Assembly: GCF_000166775.1 (NCBI RefSeq)
Contig: NC_014720.1
Coordinates: 707,501 to 771,500 of the forward strand
DNA: 64,000 bases
Source of the DNA: Caldicellulosiruptor kronotskyensis 2002
GTDB taxonomy: Bacteria > Bacillota > Thermoanaerobacteria > Caldicellulosiruptorales > Caldicellulosiruptoraceae
Direction of reading: 5' to 3'
The notes under the pieces are model-generated. The model had not been told where the DNA came from and made no database searches. It saw only the letters and a program-made list of their open reading frames with translations. Both the position numbers and the translations under genes were made by a program. This document shows, one piece after another, positions 56,980 to 64,000 of the stretch (position 1 is the stretch's first letter; each line of letters opens with the position of its first letter).

Positions 56980-57615
56980 TTGACATTACAAAAATGGCTT
57001 TTGAATTTTAAAGAATGTTCAGATGAAGAATTGGTTAAATATTCAAGAGAAGGAGTGAAAGAAGCTCTTGAGGAGCTTCTTTCAAGGTATCAAAACTTTG
57101 TGAAGGCAAAGTGCAGAATGTACTTTTTGATTGGAGCTGATAAGGAGGATATTTATCAAGAGGGCATGATAGGTCTATTTAAAGCTGTGCGTGATTTTGA
57201 TGAAACAAAATATCCTTCATTTAGATTGTTTGCAGAGATGTGCATAACACGTCAGATGATAACTGCAATCAAAACTGCCAGCAGGCAAAAACATATTCCT
57301 CTTAACACCTACATATCACTTAACAAGCCCGTGTACGAAGAAAATGACGAAAGGACGCTTATTGATACGTTAGCGGACGCGTTCATTTCTGACCCGGAAG
57401 AGGTTATGATTACAAAGGAGGAACTTGAAAACGCTATAAATGTTATTACTGAATGTCTTTCTCCTTTTGAGTTCAAGGTTTTAAGCCTTTACCTTGAAGG
57501 AAGGAGTTATCAAGAGATTGCTGATATGATTCACAAAGATGTAAAGTCAATTGACAATGCTCTTCAGCGTGTTAAGAAGAAGATTGAAAAGTATTTGGCT
57601 CCAGCTGATAAATGA
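56980..57615 (+). CDS. sigH: RNA polymerase sigma-H factor
   Basis: 211 residues from TTG 56980, 9 bases after AAGGAGG; an in-frame ATG at 56881 overlaps the previous stop but has no ribosome site and would add 33 residues not typical of SigH. Region 2 (FLIGADKEDIYQEGMIGLFKAVRDFDE, ITRQMITAIKTASRQKHIPLN) and region 4 (LEGRSYQEIADMIHKDVKSIDNALQRVKKKIEKYL) match Bacillus SigH closely. It directs transition-phase and competence or sporulation genes in relatives. The TTG start may limit its level. Confidence 0.94.
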   Translation: MTLQKWLLNFKECSDEELVKYSREGVKEALEELLSRYQNFVKAKCRMYFLIGADKEDIYQEGMIGLFKAVRDFDETKYPSFRLFAEMCITRQMITAIKTASRQKHIPLNTYISLNKPVYEENDERTLIDTLADAFISDPEEVMITKEELENAINVITECLSPFEFKVLSLYLEGRSYQEIADMIHKDVKSIDNALQRVKKKIEKYLAPADK

Positions 57616-57624
57616 ACAACTTAG

Positions 57625-57664
57625 GATGGCCGGCAGTTTATTTTTTGCCCGGTCATCTTTTTTT
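57625..57664 (+). terminator. intrinsic terminator after sigH
   Basis: GATGGCCGG (57625-57633) pairs with CCGGTCATC (57649-57657), one G-T pair, then a run of seven Ts. Confidence 0.87.
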
Positions 57665-57669
57665 GTTTA

Positions 57670-57697
57670 TTGTAAAAATTTCAAACTATATTATAAT
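57670..57697 (+). promoter_or_regulatory. candidate promoter for the phosphohexomutase gene
   Basis: TTGTAA at 57670-57675 and TATAAT at 57692-57697, 16 bases apart, 35 bases before the start codon. Confidence 0.6.
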
Positions 57698-57732
57698 ATA
57701 TTTGTCTAATTTTTTTGAAGGAGGGCAAAAGA

Positions 57733-59136
57733 ATGAAAAAAATCTCATTTGGGACAGATGGTTGGAGAGGAATTATAGCAGATGATTTTACTTTTGAGAA
57801 TGTAAGAATTGTGGCTCAGGCGATATCTGAATATGTTTTAGAAACCTACGAAAACCCGACAATAATAATTGGATATGACTATAGATTTCACTCAGAAAAT
57901 TTTGCAAAGGTATGTGCCGAGGTTCTAAGTAGCAATGCAATACATGTTCTTCTTTCAAAACAGCCAATTCCAACACCGGCATTAGCACATGCTGTTGTAA
58001 AAAAAGGTGTAAGCGGAGCGATAATGATAACAGCAAGTCACAACCCATATTGCTACAACGGAATAAAGTTTATTCCACACTATGGAGGTCCTGCCAACAC
58101 ACAGATTACAGATAAGATAGTAAAAAATGTGGAAAGAATACAGAAAGAAGGACTTGGTAGTTTAAATCCTGATGAGAAGCTTATTGAGTACTTTGACCAC
58201 AAGGAAGAGTATATAAATGATGTTTTGAACTTGATAGACAAAAAGGCATTTGAAGGGAAAACTTTAAAAATTCTTGTAAATCCTATGCATGGCTGTGGAA
58301 TAGGATATATTGATGAAGCGCTCAAGAGACTTGGATGTGAGGTAAAGATAATTAATAACTGGCGCGACCCACTTTTTGGCGGTCATTTGCCAGAACCAAA
58401 TTTGGAAAACATGAAAGACCTTTTAGAGGTGATAAAGAGCGAAAAATTTGACTTAGGTCTTGCAACAGATGGGGATGCAGACAGGTTTGGCGTTGTAAAT
58501 CCAGATGGAGAGTACATTTCAGCAAATGAGGTAATCTTTATGCTTGCAGACTATTTGATAAAAACCCGCGGGAAAGCATCGTCAATTGCAAGGACAGTTG
58601 CAACAACTTCTATGCTCGACAAAATTGCAGAGAAGCACAATATGCGTTGCATTGAAACACCTGTTGGGTTTAAATATATTGCAGAGTGTTTGATGAAAGA
58701 AGATAGCCTAATCGGTGGAGAGGAATCTGGAGGGCTTTCCATAAAAGGGCATGTGCCTGAAAAGGATGGGATTTTGGCTGACCTTTTGGTTGCAGAGGCA
58801 GTTGCAAAGTTTCAAAAATCTCCAAAAGAAATTTTAAGGAGCATTGAATCTGAGTATGGGAAGCTTTATAATAAAAGAATTGATGTGAGAACAACTTCTC
58901 AGAAGAAAGAAGAGGCTTTGGAAAGAATAAAAAATTTCGGCAAAAGTGAAGTTGCAGGGCTCAAATGTATTGAATACAGAACAAGAGATGGATTGAAGGT
59001 TATACTTGAAGATATGTCGTGGTTTTTGGTAAGACCTTCTGGGACAGAAGACCTTATAAGAATTTATGGTGAAAGCCCAGATGAGCAGAGATTAGAAGAA
59101 ATTTTGTTTGATGTGAAAGGTTATCTTGGACTGTAG
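57733..59136 (+). CDS. phosphoglucomutase/phosphomannomutase
   Basis: 467 residues from ATG 57733, 8 bases after AAGGAGGG (an in-frame TTG at 57715 overlaps it). Four-domain alpha-D-phosphohexomutase: FGTDGWRG at the start, phosphoserine Ser102 in TASHNPYCYNG, metal loop DGDADRFG (Asp246, 248, 250), sugar loop GGEESGGLSIKGH, and phosphate-binding RPSGTEDLIRIYGES near the end. It interconverts 1- and 6-phosphates of glucose or mannose for wall and storage polymers. Glucose versus mannose preference is open. Confidence 0.94.
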   Translation: MKKISFGTDGWRGIIADDFTFENVRIVAQAISEYVLETYENPTIIIGYDYRFHSENFAKVCAEVLSSNAIHVLLSKQPIPTPALAHAVVKKGVSGAIMITASHNPYCYNGIKFIPHYGGPANTQITDKIVKNVERIQKEGLGSLNPDEKLIEYFDHKEEYINDVLNLIDKKAFEGKTLKILVNPMHGCGIGYIDEALKRLGCEVKIINNWRDPLFGGHLPEPNLENMKDLLEVIKSEKFDLGLATDGDADRFGVVNPDGEYISANEVIFMLADYLIKTRGKASSIARTVATTSMLDKIAEKHNMRCIETPVGFKYIAECLMKEDSLIGGEESGGLSIKGHVPEKDGILADLLVAEAVAKFQKSPKEILRSIESEYGKLYNKRIDVRTTSQKKEEALERIKNFGKSEVAGLKCIEYRTRDGLKVILEDMSWFLVRPSGTEDLIRIYGESPDEQRLEEILFDVKGYLGL

Positions 59137-59222
59137 GAAATGCAACTTGAAATGTAATAAAATTGTCTGCTTGATGAATATATAAATTTACAAAAAGCAT
59201 ATTTTTGGAGGTAATTCTGATA

Positions 59223-60317
59223 ATGACTAAGTTAAAAGTTGCTGTTTTGTTTGGAGGAGTTTCAACAGAACACGAAATATCCATAGTTTCGGCAAAATCA
59301 ATTATGCAAAATATGGACAAGGAAAAATACGAAATAATTCCAATAGGTATAACAAAGGAAGGAAAATGGCTCTTGTACACAGGCAAAATTGAAGATTTGG
59401 ATAGCAAGTGGACTCAGTTTTCTATAGAATGTTTTATCTCTCCTGATAGAACCAAAAAGGCACTTGTAAAAATAAAAGATAACGAGGCTACTTTCATCGA
59501 CATTGATGTGGTATTTCCGGTTTTGCATGGACTGAATGGTGAGGACGGAACAGTTCAAGGACTTTTAGAGCTCTCTGGCATACCATATGTAGGGTGCGGT
59601 GTTCTTTCGTCAGCTATATGCATGGACAAAGCATTTGCTAAAAAGCTTGCGCTTTTAGAAGGAATACCACAGGGTCATTTTTTGGTTGTATACAAAAACG
59701 AATATTCAGCTAAAAAGGATTATTTCATAAGAAGAATAGAGAGTGAGTTTTCGTATCCTGTTTTTGTAAAGCCTGCAAACTCAGGTTCGTCTGTGGGTAT
59801 ATCAAAAGCGAAAGATAGAGAAGACCTTGTTTTGGCAATACATGAGGCTTTTTTGTACGATACAAAGATTTTGATTGAACAGGCTATAAACGCTCGGGAG
59901 ATAGAATGTGCAGTTTTAGGAAATGATGAGGTATTTGTGTCTGAGCCGGGAGAAATAATTCCATCAAGAGAGTTTTATTCGTATGAGGCAAAGTATATTG
60001 ATAATTCATCAGAGCTTATTATTCCTGCAAGACTTCCAAAGGAAGTTACTGAAGAGATAAAAGATTTGGCAGCAAGGATTTACAAAATTTTTGAGTGCTG
60101 CGGAATGGCAAGAGTGGACTTTTTTGTTGATAAAGATACGAACAAAGTGTATTTCAACGAGATAAACACAATACCTGGCTTTACAAGTATTTCGATGTAT
60201 CCAAAGCTTATGGAGTTTAGTAGTATTCCATATTCTCAGCTCATTGATAAACTAATTTCTCTTGCCATTGAGAAAAATAGACAGAAAAAAAGCATAAAAT
60301 ACAGTAAAGAGGGCTGA
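59223..60317 (+). CDS. ddl: D-alanine--D-alanine ligase
   Basis: 364 residues from ATG 59223, 11 bases after GGAGG. An ATP-grasp ligase: [47 protein letters not shown], and C-terminal [27 protein letters not shown] with the magnesium ligands. It makes the D-Ala-D-Ala dipeptide for peptidoglycan. It lies 7 bases before murI, another D-amino acid gene, giving a short wall-precursor operon. Confidence 0.95.
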   Translation: MTKLKVAVLFGGVSTEHEISIVSAKSIMQNMDKEKYEIIPIGITKEGKWLLYTGKIEDLDSKWTQFSIECFISPDRTKKALVKIKDNEATFIDIDVVFPVLHGLNGEDGTVQGLLELSGIPYVGCGVLSSAICMDKAFAKKLALLEGIPQGHFLVVYKNEYSAKKDYFIRRIESEFSYPVFVKPANSGSSVGISKAKDREDLVLAIHEAFLYDTKILIEQAINAREIECAVLGNDEVFVSEPGEIIPSREFYSYEAKYIDNSSELIIPARLPKEVTEEIKDLAARIYKIFECCGMARVDFFVDKDTNKVYFNEINTIPGFTSISMYPKLMEFSSIPYSQLIDKLISLAIEKNRQKKSIKYSKEG

Positions 60318-60324
60318 AATAGCT

Positions 60325-61128
60325 ATGGATTTACGACCAATTGGTATATTTGATTCTGGTTTAGGTGGTCTTACTGTTTTCAAAGAGATTGTAAGTCTTA
60401 TGCCAAATGAGAGTATTGTGTATTTTGGCGATACGGCAAGAATTCCCTATGGTTCTAAGTCTAAAGAGACAGTTACAAAGTTTGCAATGCAAAACACAAG
60501 GTTTTTGCTATCAAAAAATGTCAAAATTGTTGTTGTGGCATGTAACACTGCATCTGCATATGCATATGAAGCTTTGAAAGCAAAATTTGACGTTCCCATT
60601 GTTGCAGTAATTGAACCTGGAGCTGAGGCAGCGGTAAAAGCTACTAAAAATAAAAGAATAGGAGTGATTGGAACAGAAGGAACAATATCAAGCGGTGCTT
60701 TCGAAAAAAAGATATTAGAGCTTGATAATAGCATAAAGGTTTTTTCAAAGCCGTGTCCTCTTTTTGTTCCGCTTGTAGAAGAAGGATGGACAGATAAAGA
60801 GGTAACTTATCTTATTGCGAAAGAGTATTTAGAAGAGTTTAATGAAAAAGCAATAGATACTCTTGTTCTGGGATGTACACACTACCCTTTTTTACAGGAT
60901 GTTATAAGAAAGGTATTGCCTAACGTTATGCTAATAAATCCTGCACTTGAGACAGCCAAGCAAGTGTTTGAACTATTAAAAATGAATGATATGTTAAACA
61001 ATTCCAGCGAAGAACCAACATATTATTTTTATGCAAGTGACAATCTAAAAAAATTTGAGTCTGTAGCTTCAATATTTTTGAATGAAAAAATAAAATGTGA
61101 AGAGAAAATAGACATAGAGAGATACTAA
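60325..61128 (+). CDS. murI: glutamate racemase
   Basis: 267 residues, ATG start. It has the two catalytic cysteines, Cys73 in VVACNTASA and Cys184 in LGCTHYPF, with FDSGLGGLTVFKEI at the N-terminus and FGDTARIPYG. It supplies D-glutamate for peptidoglycan. The gene is coupled to ddl upstream and to the DUF1934 gene downstream. Confidence 0.96.
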   Translation: MDLRPIGIFDSGLGGLTVFKEIVSLMPNESIVYFGDTARIPYGSKSKETVTKFAMQNTRFLLSKNVKIVVVACNTASAYAYEALKAKFDVPIVAVIEPGAEAAVKATKNKRIGVIGTEGTISSGAFEKKILELDNSIKVFSKPCPLFVPLVEEGWTDKEVTYLIAKEYLEEFNEKAIDTLVLGCTHYPFLQDVIRKVLPNVMLINPALETAKQVFELLKMNDMLNNSSEEPTYYFYASDNLKKFESVASIFLNEKIKCEEKIDIERY

Positions 61129-61155
61129 AAATAGCCATTTTTGGGGTGTGGAAGT

Positions 61156-61593
61156 ATGAAAAAAGACGTCCTGATTTACGTAAAAGGAACGCAGGAATAC
61201 CCCGTAAACAGCTTTGAAAATAGCATAGAGTTTTTCACAGAAGGAAAGTTTTATAAAAAAGGTGAAAGTTATTTTGTGACATATAAGGAAAGTGAACTGA
61301 CCGGGCTTGAAGGTACCACAACAACTTTTAAGATTCAACCCGACCTTATAACTTTAATCCGCTGGGGTGATGTTACATCAACCTTTATATTTGAACCTGG
61401 CAAAAGACACATCTCCACATATATAACCGACCAGGGAGTTATAATGATTGGGATTTATACAAAGAAGATGAAAGTTGATTTGGATGATAGTGGTGGAGAA
61501 GTTTTGGTAGAGTATGCTATAGATTTAGATTCGCATATGATGTCTGAAAATGACTTTTTACTTAAAATCAAAGAGGCAGGTGTAAAAAATTGA
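61156..61593 (+). CDS. DUF1934 protein (YwiB-like beta-barrel)
   Basis: 145 residues from ATG 61156 (MKKDVLIYVKGTQEY); an in-frame TTG at 61141 is too close to the ribosome site GGGGTGTGG. Predicted small calycin-like beta-barrel with alternating beta strands (FVTYKESELTGLEGTTTTFKI, ISTYITDQGVIMIGIYTKKM). Function unknown, but its place directly before argS, as in Bacillus subtilis ywiB-argS, is conserved. The stop overlaps the argS start. Confidence 0.88.
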   Translation: MKKDVLIYVKGTQEYPVNSFENSIEFFTEGKFYKKGESYFVTYKESELTGLEGTTTTFKIQPDLITLIRWGDVTSTFIFEPGKRHISTYITDQGVIMIGIYTKKMKVDLDDSGGEVLVEYAIDLDSHMMSENDFLLKIKEAGVKN

Positions 61594-63275
61594 ATTTAGT
61601 AAAACTTGCAAAACAGCAAATTCAAGATGTAGTTCAAAATGCCATAAAAAACTGTATTGACAAAGGAGTATTTGAGCTTGACAGCATTCCAGGTATAATG
61701 ATTGAAAAGCCGAAGGAGAAATCTCACGGCGATTTTGCAACAAACATAGCAATGGAGCTTACAAGAAAACTTAAGAAAAATCCAAGAGAGATTGCAAATG
61801 GCATTGTTAGCGCAATTGATTTATCAAATACTTTCATTGAAAAGGTTGAAGTTGCAGGTCCAGGATTTATAAATTTCTTTTTCAGGAAAGATTGGCTTTA
61901 CAAAGTTGTGGATGTGATTTTGACTGAAGGTGACGACTATGGAAAAGTAAATATTGGAAATGGCAAAAAAGTGATGGTTGAGTTTGTCTCGGCAAATCCG
62001 ACTGGTCCCATGCACATGGGGAATGCCCGCGGAGGTGCGCTGGGGGACTGCCTTGCAAACCTTTTAAAATGGGCAGGATACAATGTCACAAAGGAGTTTT
62101 ATGTCAATGATGCTGGAAACCAGATAGAAAAGTTTGGACAGAGCCTTGAGATTAGATACAGACAGCTGAAGGGTGAAAATATAGATCTTCCTGAAGATTG
62201 CTATCATGGTGAGGATATAATCGAAAGGGTAAAAGAATATTTAGATGAGCACGGGGATGATTTGGAGAATTTGTCTTCGGATGAGAGAAGAAAAAAGCTT
62301 GTTGACTTTGCCCTAAAGAGAAATATTTTGCTTATGAAAGAGCACTTGAGAAAATATGGCATAGAATATGATGTATGGTTTCATGAAAGTAGCCTTTATG
62401 AGAGTGGAGAAGTTTTTGAGACAATTGAGGATTTAAAATCAAGAGGATACACGTACGAAAAAGATGGGGCACTGTGGTTTGCAGCATCAAAGATAGATGA
62501 GAGCTTGAAAGATGAGGTTTTGATAAGAGCAAATGGGATTCCAACCTATTTTGCAGCTGATATTGCTTATCACAGAAACAAGTTTGAAAAAAGAGGCTTT
62601 GATATTGTAATAGATATTTGGGGTGCTGACCATCACGGGCATGTTGCAAGAATGAAAGCTGCAATGAAAGCGCTTGGGATTGACCCAGAAAAGCTTATAG
62701 TTATCCTTATGCAACTTGTAAGGCTGGTAAGAGGCAAGGAAGTTGTCAGAATGTCAAAGAGAACTGGCAAGGCAATAACCCTTATTGACCTAATTGACGA
62801 AATAGGCAAAGACGCTGCAAGGTTTATGTTCAATACAAAATCAGCAGATACTCACATTGAGATAGATTTAGACCTTGTGACCCAGCAGACACTTGACAAC
62901 CCTGTATTTTATGTCCAGTATGCTCATGCAAGAACATGCGGAATCATTAGAGCTCTGTCAGAAGAGGGAATAGTGTTAGATAAAAGTAGAATAAAAGTAG
63001 AGCTTTTGCAGCAAGAAGAAGAACTTGAACTTTTGAGAAAGCTTTTAGAACTTCCTGAAGAAATTGAGATAGCAGCAAGGAACTTAGACGTTAGCAGAGT
63101 GACAAAGTATCTTTTAGACTTAGCATCTATGTTTCACGCCTTTTATAACGCGTGCAGAGTTAAAAATGAAAATGAAGAACTGATGTTTACAAGGCTTTCT
63201 CTTGTTGAGTGTGTAAGAATTGTCATAAATAATATGCTAAGACTGCTTGGAGTTGAGGCTCCAGAGAAGATGTAA
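61590..63275 (+). CDS. argS: arginyl-tRNA synthetase
   Basis: 561 residues. The start is TTG 61590, overlapping the DUF1934 stop (TTGA). N-terminal Arg_tRNA_synt_N domain, then the class I catalytic core with HMGN (142-145, in place of HIGH) within SANPTGPMHMGNARGGALGD, and MSKR (388-391) as the KMSKS loop. The C-terminal DALR anticodon domain ends the protein (TRLSLVECVRIVINNMLRLLGVEAPE). Essential for charging tRNA-Arg. Full length. Confidence 0.96.
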   Translation: MNLVKLAKQQIQDVVQNAIKNCIDKGVFELDSIPGIMIEKPKEKSHGDFATNIAMELTRKLKKNPREIANGIVSAIDLSNTFIEKVEVAGPGFINFFFRKDWLYKVVDVILTEGDDYGKVNIGNGKKVMVEFVSANPTGPMHMGNARGGALGDCLANLLKWAGYNVTKEFYVNDAGNQIEKFGQSLEIRYRQLKGENIDLPEDCYHGEDIIERVKEYLDEHGDDLENLSSDERRKKLVDFALKRNILLMKEHLRKYGIEYDVWFHESSLYESGEVFETIEDLKSRGYTYEKDGALWFAASKIDESLKDEVLIRANGIPTYFAADIAYHRNKFEKRGFDIVIDIWGADHHGHVARMKAAMKALGIDPEKLIVILMQLVRLVRGKEVVRMSKRTGKAITLIDLIDEIGKDAARFMFNTKSADTHIEIDLDLVTQQTLDNPVFYVQYAHARTCGIIRALSEEGIVLDKSRIKVELLQQEEELELLRKLLELPEEIEIAARNLDVSRVTKYLLDLASMFHAFYNACRVKNENEELMFTRLSLVECVRIVINNMLRLLGVEAPEKM

Positions 63276-63284
63276 TTGCTTTCG

Positions 63285-63335
63285 ATGTCTCTTGTCCATT
63301 TTTTATAAAATGGCAAGAGACATATTTATTTATCT
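63285..63335 (+). terminator. intrinsic terminator after argS
   Basis: ATGTCTCTTG-T-CCATTTT (63285-63302) pairs with AAAATGGCAAGAGACAT (63307-63323) with one bulged T; the tail ATTTATTTATCTTT is T-rich but interrupted. Confidence 0.78.
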
Positions 63336-63368
63336 TTAATAAAAATCAAATTAGAATTGTTTAATCTA

Positions 63369-63398
63369 TTGTTTGTTTTTTAAAGTATATGGTATAAT
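63369..63398 (+). promoter_or_regulatory. candidate promoter for the capK-like gene
   Basis: TTGTTT at 63369-63374 and TATAAT at 63393-63398, 18 bases apart, with TGG before the -10. The start codon is about 38 bases downstream. Confidence 0.6.
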
Positions 63399-63436
63399 TT
63401 GAATATGAAATAAAAAACCCAGTCAGGAGTTTGGAT

Positions 63437-64000
63437 ATGGATGTTATTGGCTATTTGATAAGAAATGTTTTCTTTTCTCTGATGGAAACTTTTAAAGGGA
63501 ACACGATAAGAAAGAAACTAAAAATTTTAGCTCAAAATAGTAGAGCTTCTCAAGAAAAAATTAAAGATATTCAGAGAGAAGAACTAAAAAAATTGTTGTT
63601 GTATTGTATTGAACATGTCCCAGCATATAAAAAGTACGACTATCTCAAAAAAGATATAGAATCTTGTCCAGAAAAGGCTTTAAAAGAATTTCCCATCTTG
63701 GAGAAAAAAGAGTTTTCAGAAAACAGAGATTTTTTCTTGTCAGAAAAAGCAGATCTTTCAAAGTGCATCTTAAATAGAACAGGCGGGTCTACAGGAGAGC
63801 CTGTGAAGTTTTATATGGATAGAGAAACTGTTGAGTGGTATGAAGCAGCAAGGTATTTGGGGCTTTCGTGGTGGGGAATAAATATTGGTGACAGGTGTCT
63901 GATGCTTTGGGCATCAAGAAATGACATTGGTAGTGTTAGGAATTTAAAAAGTAGGATTAAAGAACGAATTCTAAAAAATAGACTTATTATTTCTTCATGG
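63437..64000 (+). CDS. CapK/PaaK-like adenylate-forming enzyme, N-terminal part
   Basis: The frame runs from ATG 63437 (7 bases after AGGAG) through 188 codons to the window end, so the gene is partial. The early part (LKKLLLYCIEHVPAYKKYDYL, then FPILEKKEF) and the phosphate-binding loop NRTGGSTGEPVKFYMDRETVEWYEAARYLGLSWWGI match the CapK branch of the phenylacetate-CoA ligase-like family. CapK members occur in polysaccharide capsule clusters and are thought to activate an acyl group for transfer to a glycan. With the GT4 and CsaB-TagA genes earlier, it points to surface polysaccharide synthesis beyond the edge of the window. Confidence 0.85.
   Translation, partial: MDVIGYLIRNVFFSLMETFKGNTIRKKLKILAQNSRASQEKIKDIQREELKKLLLYCIEHVPAYKKYDYLKKDIESCPEKALKEFPILEKKEFSENRDFFLSEKADLSKCILNRTGGSTGEPVKFYMDRETVEWYEAARYLGLSWWGINIGDRCLMLWASRNDIGSVRNLKSRIKERILKNRLIISSW

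Overview
The window is AT-rich and reads as a chromosome segment of an anaerobic, plant-biomass-degrading thermophile of the Bacillota, most likely Caldicellulosiruptor. This is inferred from gene content and order, protein style and codon use; no 16S gene is present. Strong Shine-Dalgarno sites, several TTG/GTG starts, a SigH/YacP/RlmB/ThyX block, a split transketolase and many LplA/LplB/YtcP and YesM/YesN type genes all fit.

Region 1 (1-25.3 kb, all rightward) is a carbohydrate island. It opens with the 3' end of an ABC sugar-binding protein and continues with GH31, GH39, two tandem GH95, GH127, a transposon-scarred gap, GH51, GH4, a second GH31, a type B carboxylesterase, a serine beta-lactamase-like hydrolase, a zinc alcohol dehydrogenase, a 5'-truncated L-fucose isomerase and GH29. 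None of the hydrolases shows a signal peptide, and all are exo-acting families, so the set looks like a cytoplasmic kit for stripping xylose, fucose, arabinose and galactose from imported oligosaccharides. Fucosylated or arabinosylated xyloglucan or pectin side chains are likely targets. The second GH95 has markedly different arginine codon use. The gap at 11.4-13.46 kb holds a frameshifted DDE transposase, a fragment of a related copy and a 38-bp direct repeat.

Region 2 (25.3-37.7 kb) is housekeeping: glycerate kinase (minus), rplM-rpsI, amt-PII, a GT4 glycosyltransferase (minus), radA, a short QueG-like Fe-S protein, a DUF1540 mini-protein (minus), a CsaB-TagA fusion for cell-wall polymer synthesis, a YitT membrane protein, and the two transketolase subunits.

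Region 3 (37.7-48.4 kb) is a second sugar locus: an AraC regulator, a YicI-like alpha-xylosidase (GH31), a YesM/YesN two-component pair, and an LplB-YtcP-LplA type ABC importer. A duplicated 10-bp element lies before the importer and is a good candidate YesN site.

Region 4 (48.4-64 kb) is core genome: mgtC, an Orn/Lys/Arg decarboxylase, mini-RNase III, a DUF1646 transporter, fabZ, a leftward dnaD-dnaC primosome pair, thyX-rlmB-yacP-sigH, a phosphohexomutase, ddl, murI, a DUF1934 gene, argS, and the start of a CapK-like adenylate-forming enzyme that runs off the window.

Most transcription units end in clear intrinsic terminators. No tRNA, rRNA or CRISPR array was seen. I found no wholly new system. 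The most unusual items are the mosaic glycosidase island, its broken fucI, the transposon scar with direct repeats, and the CsaB-TagA fusion.
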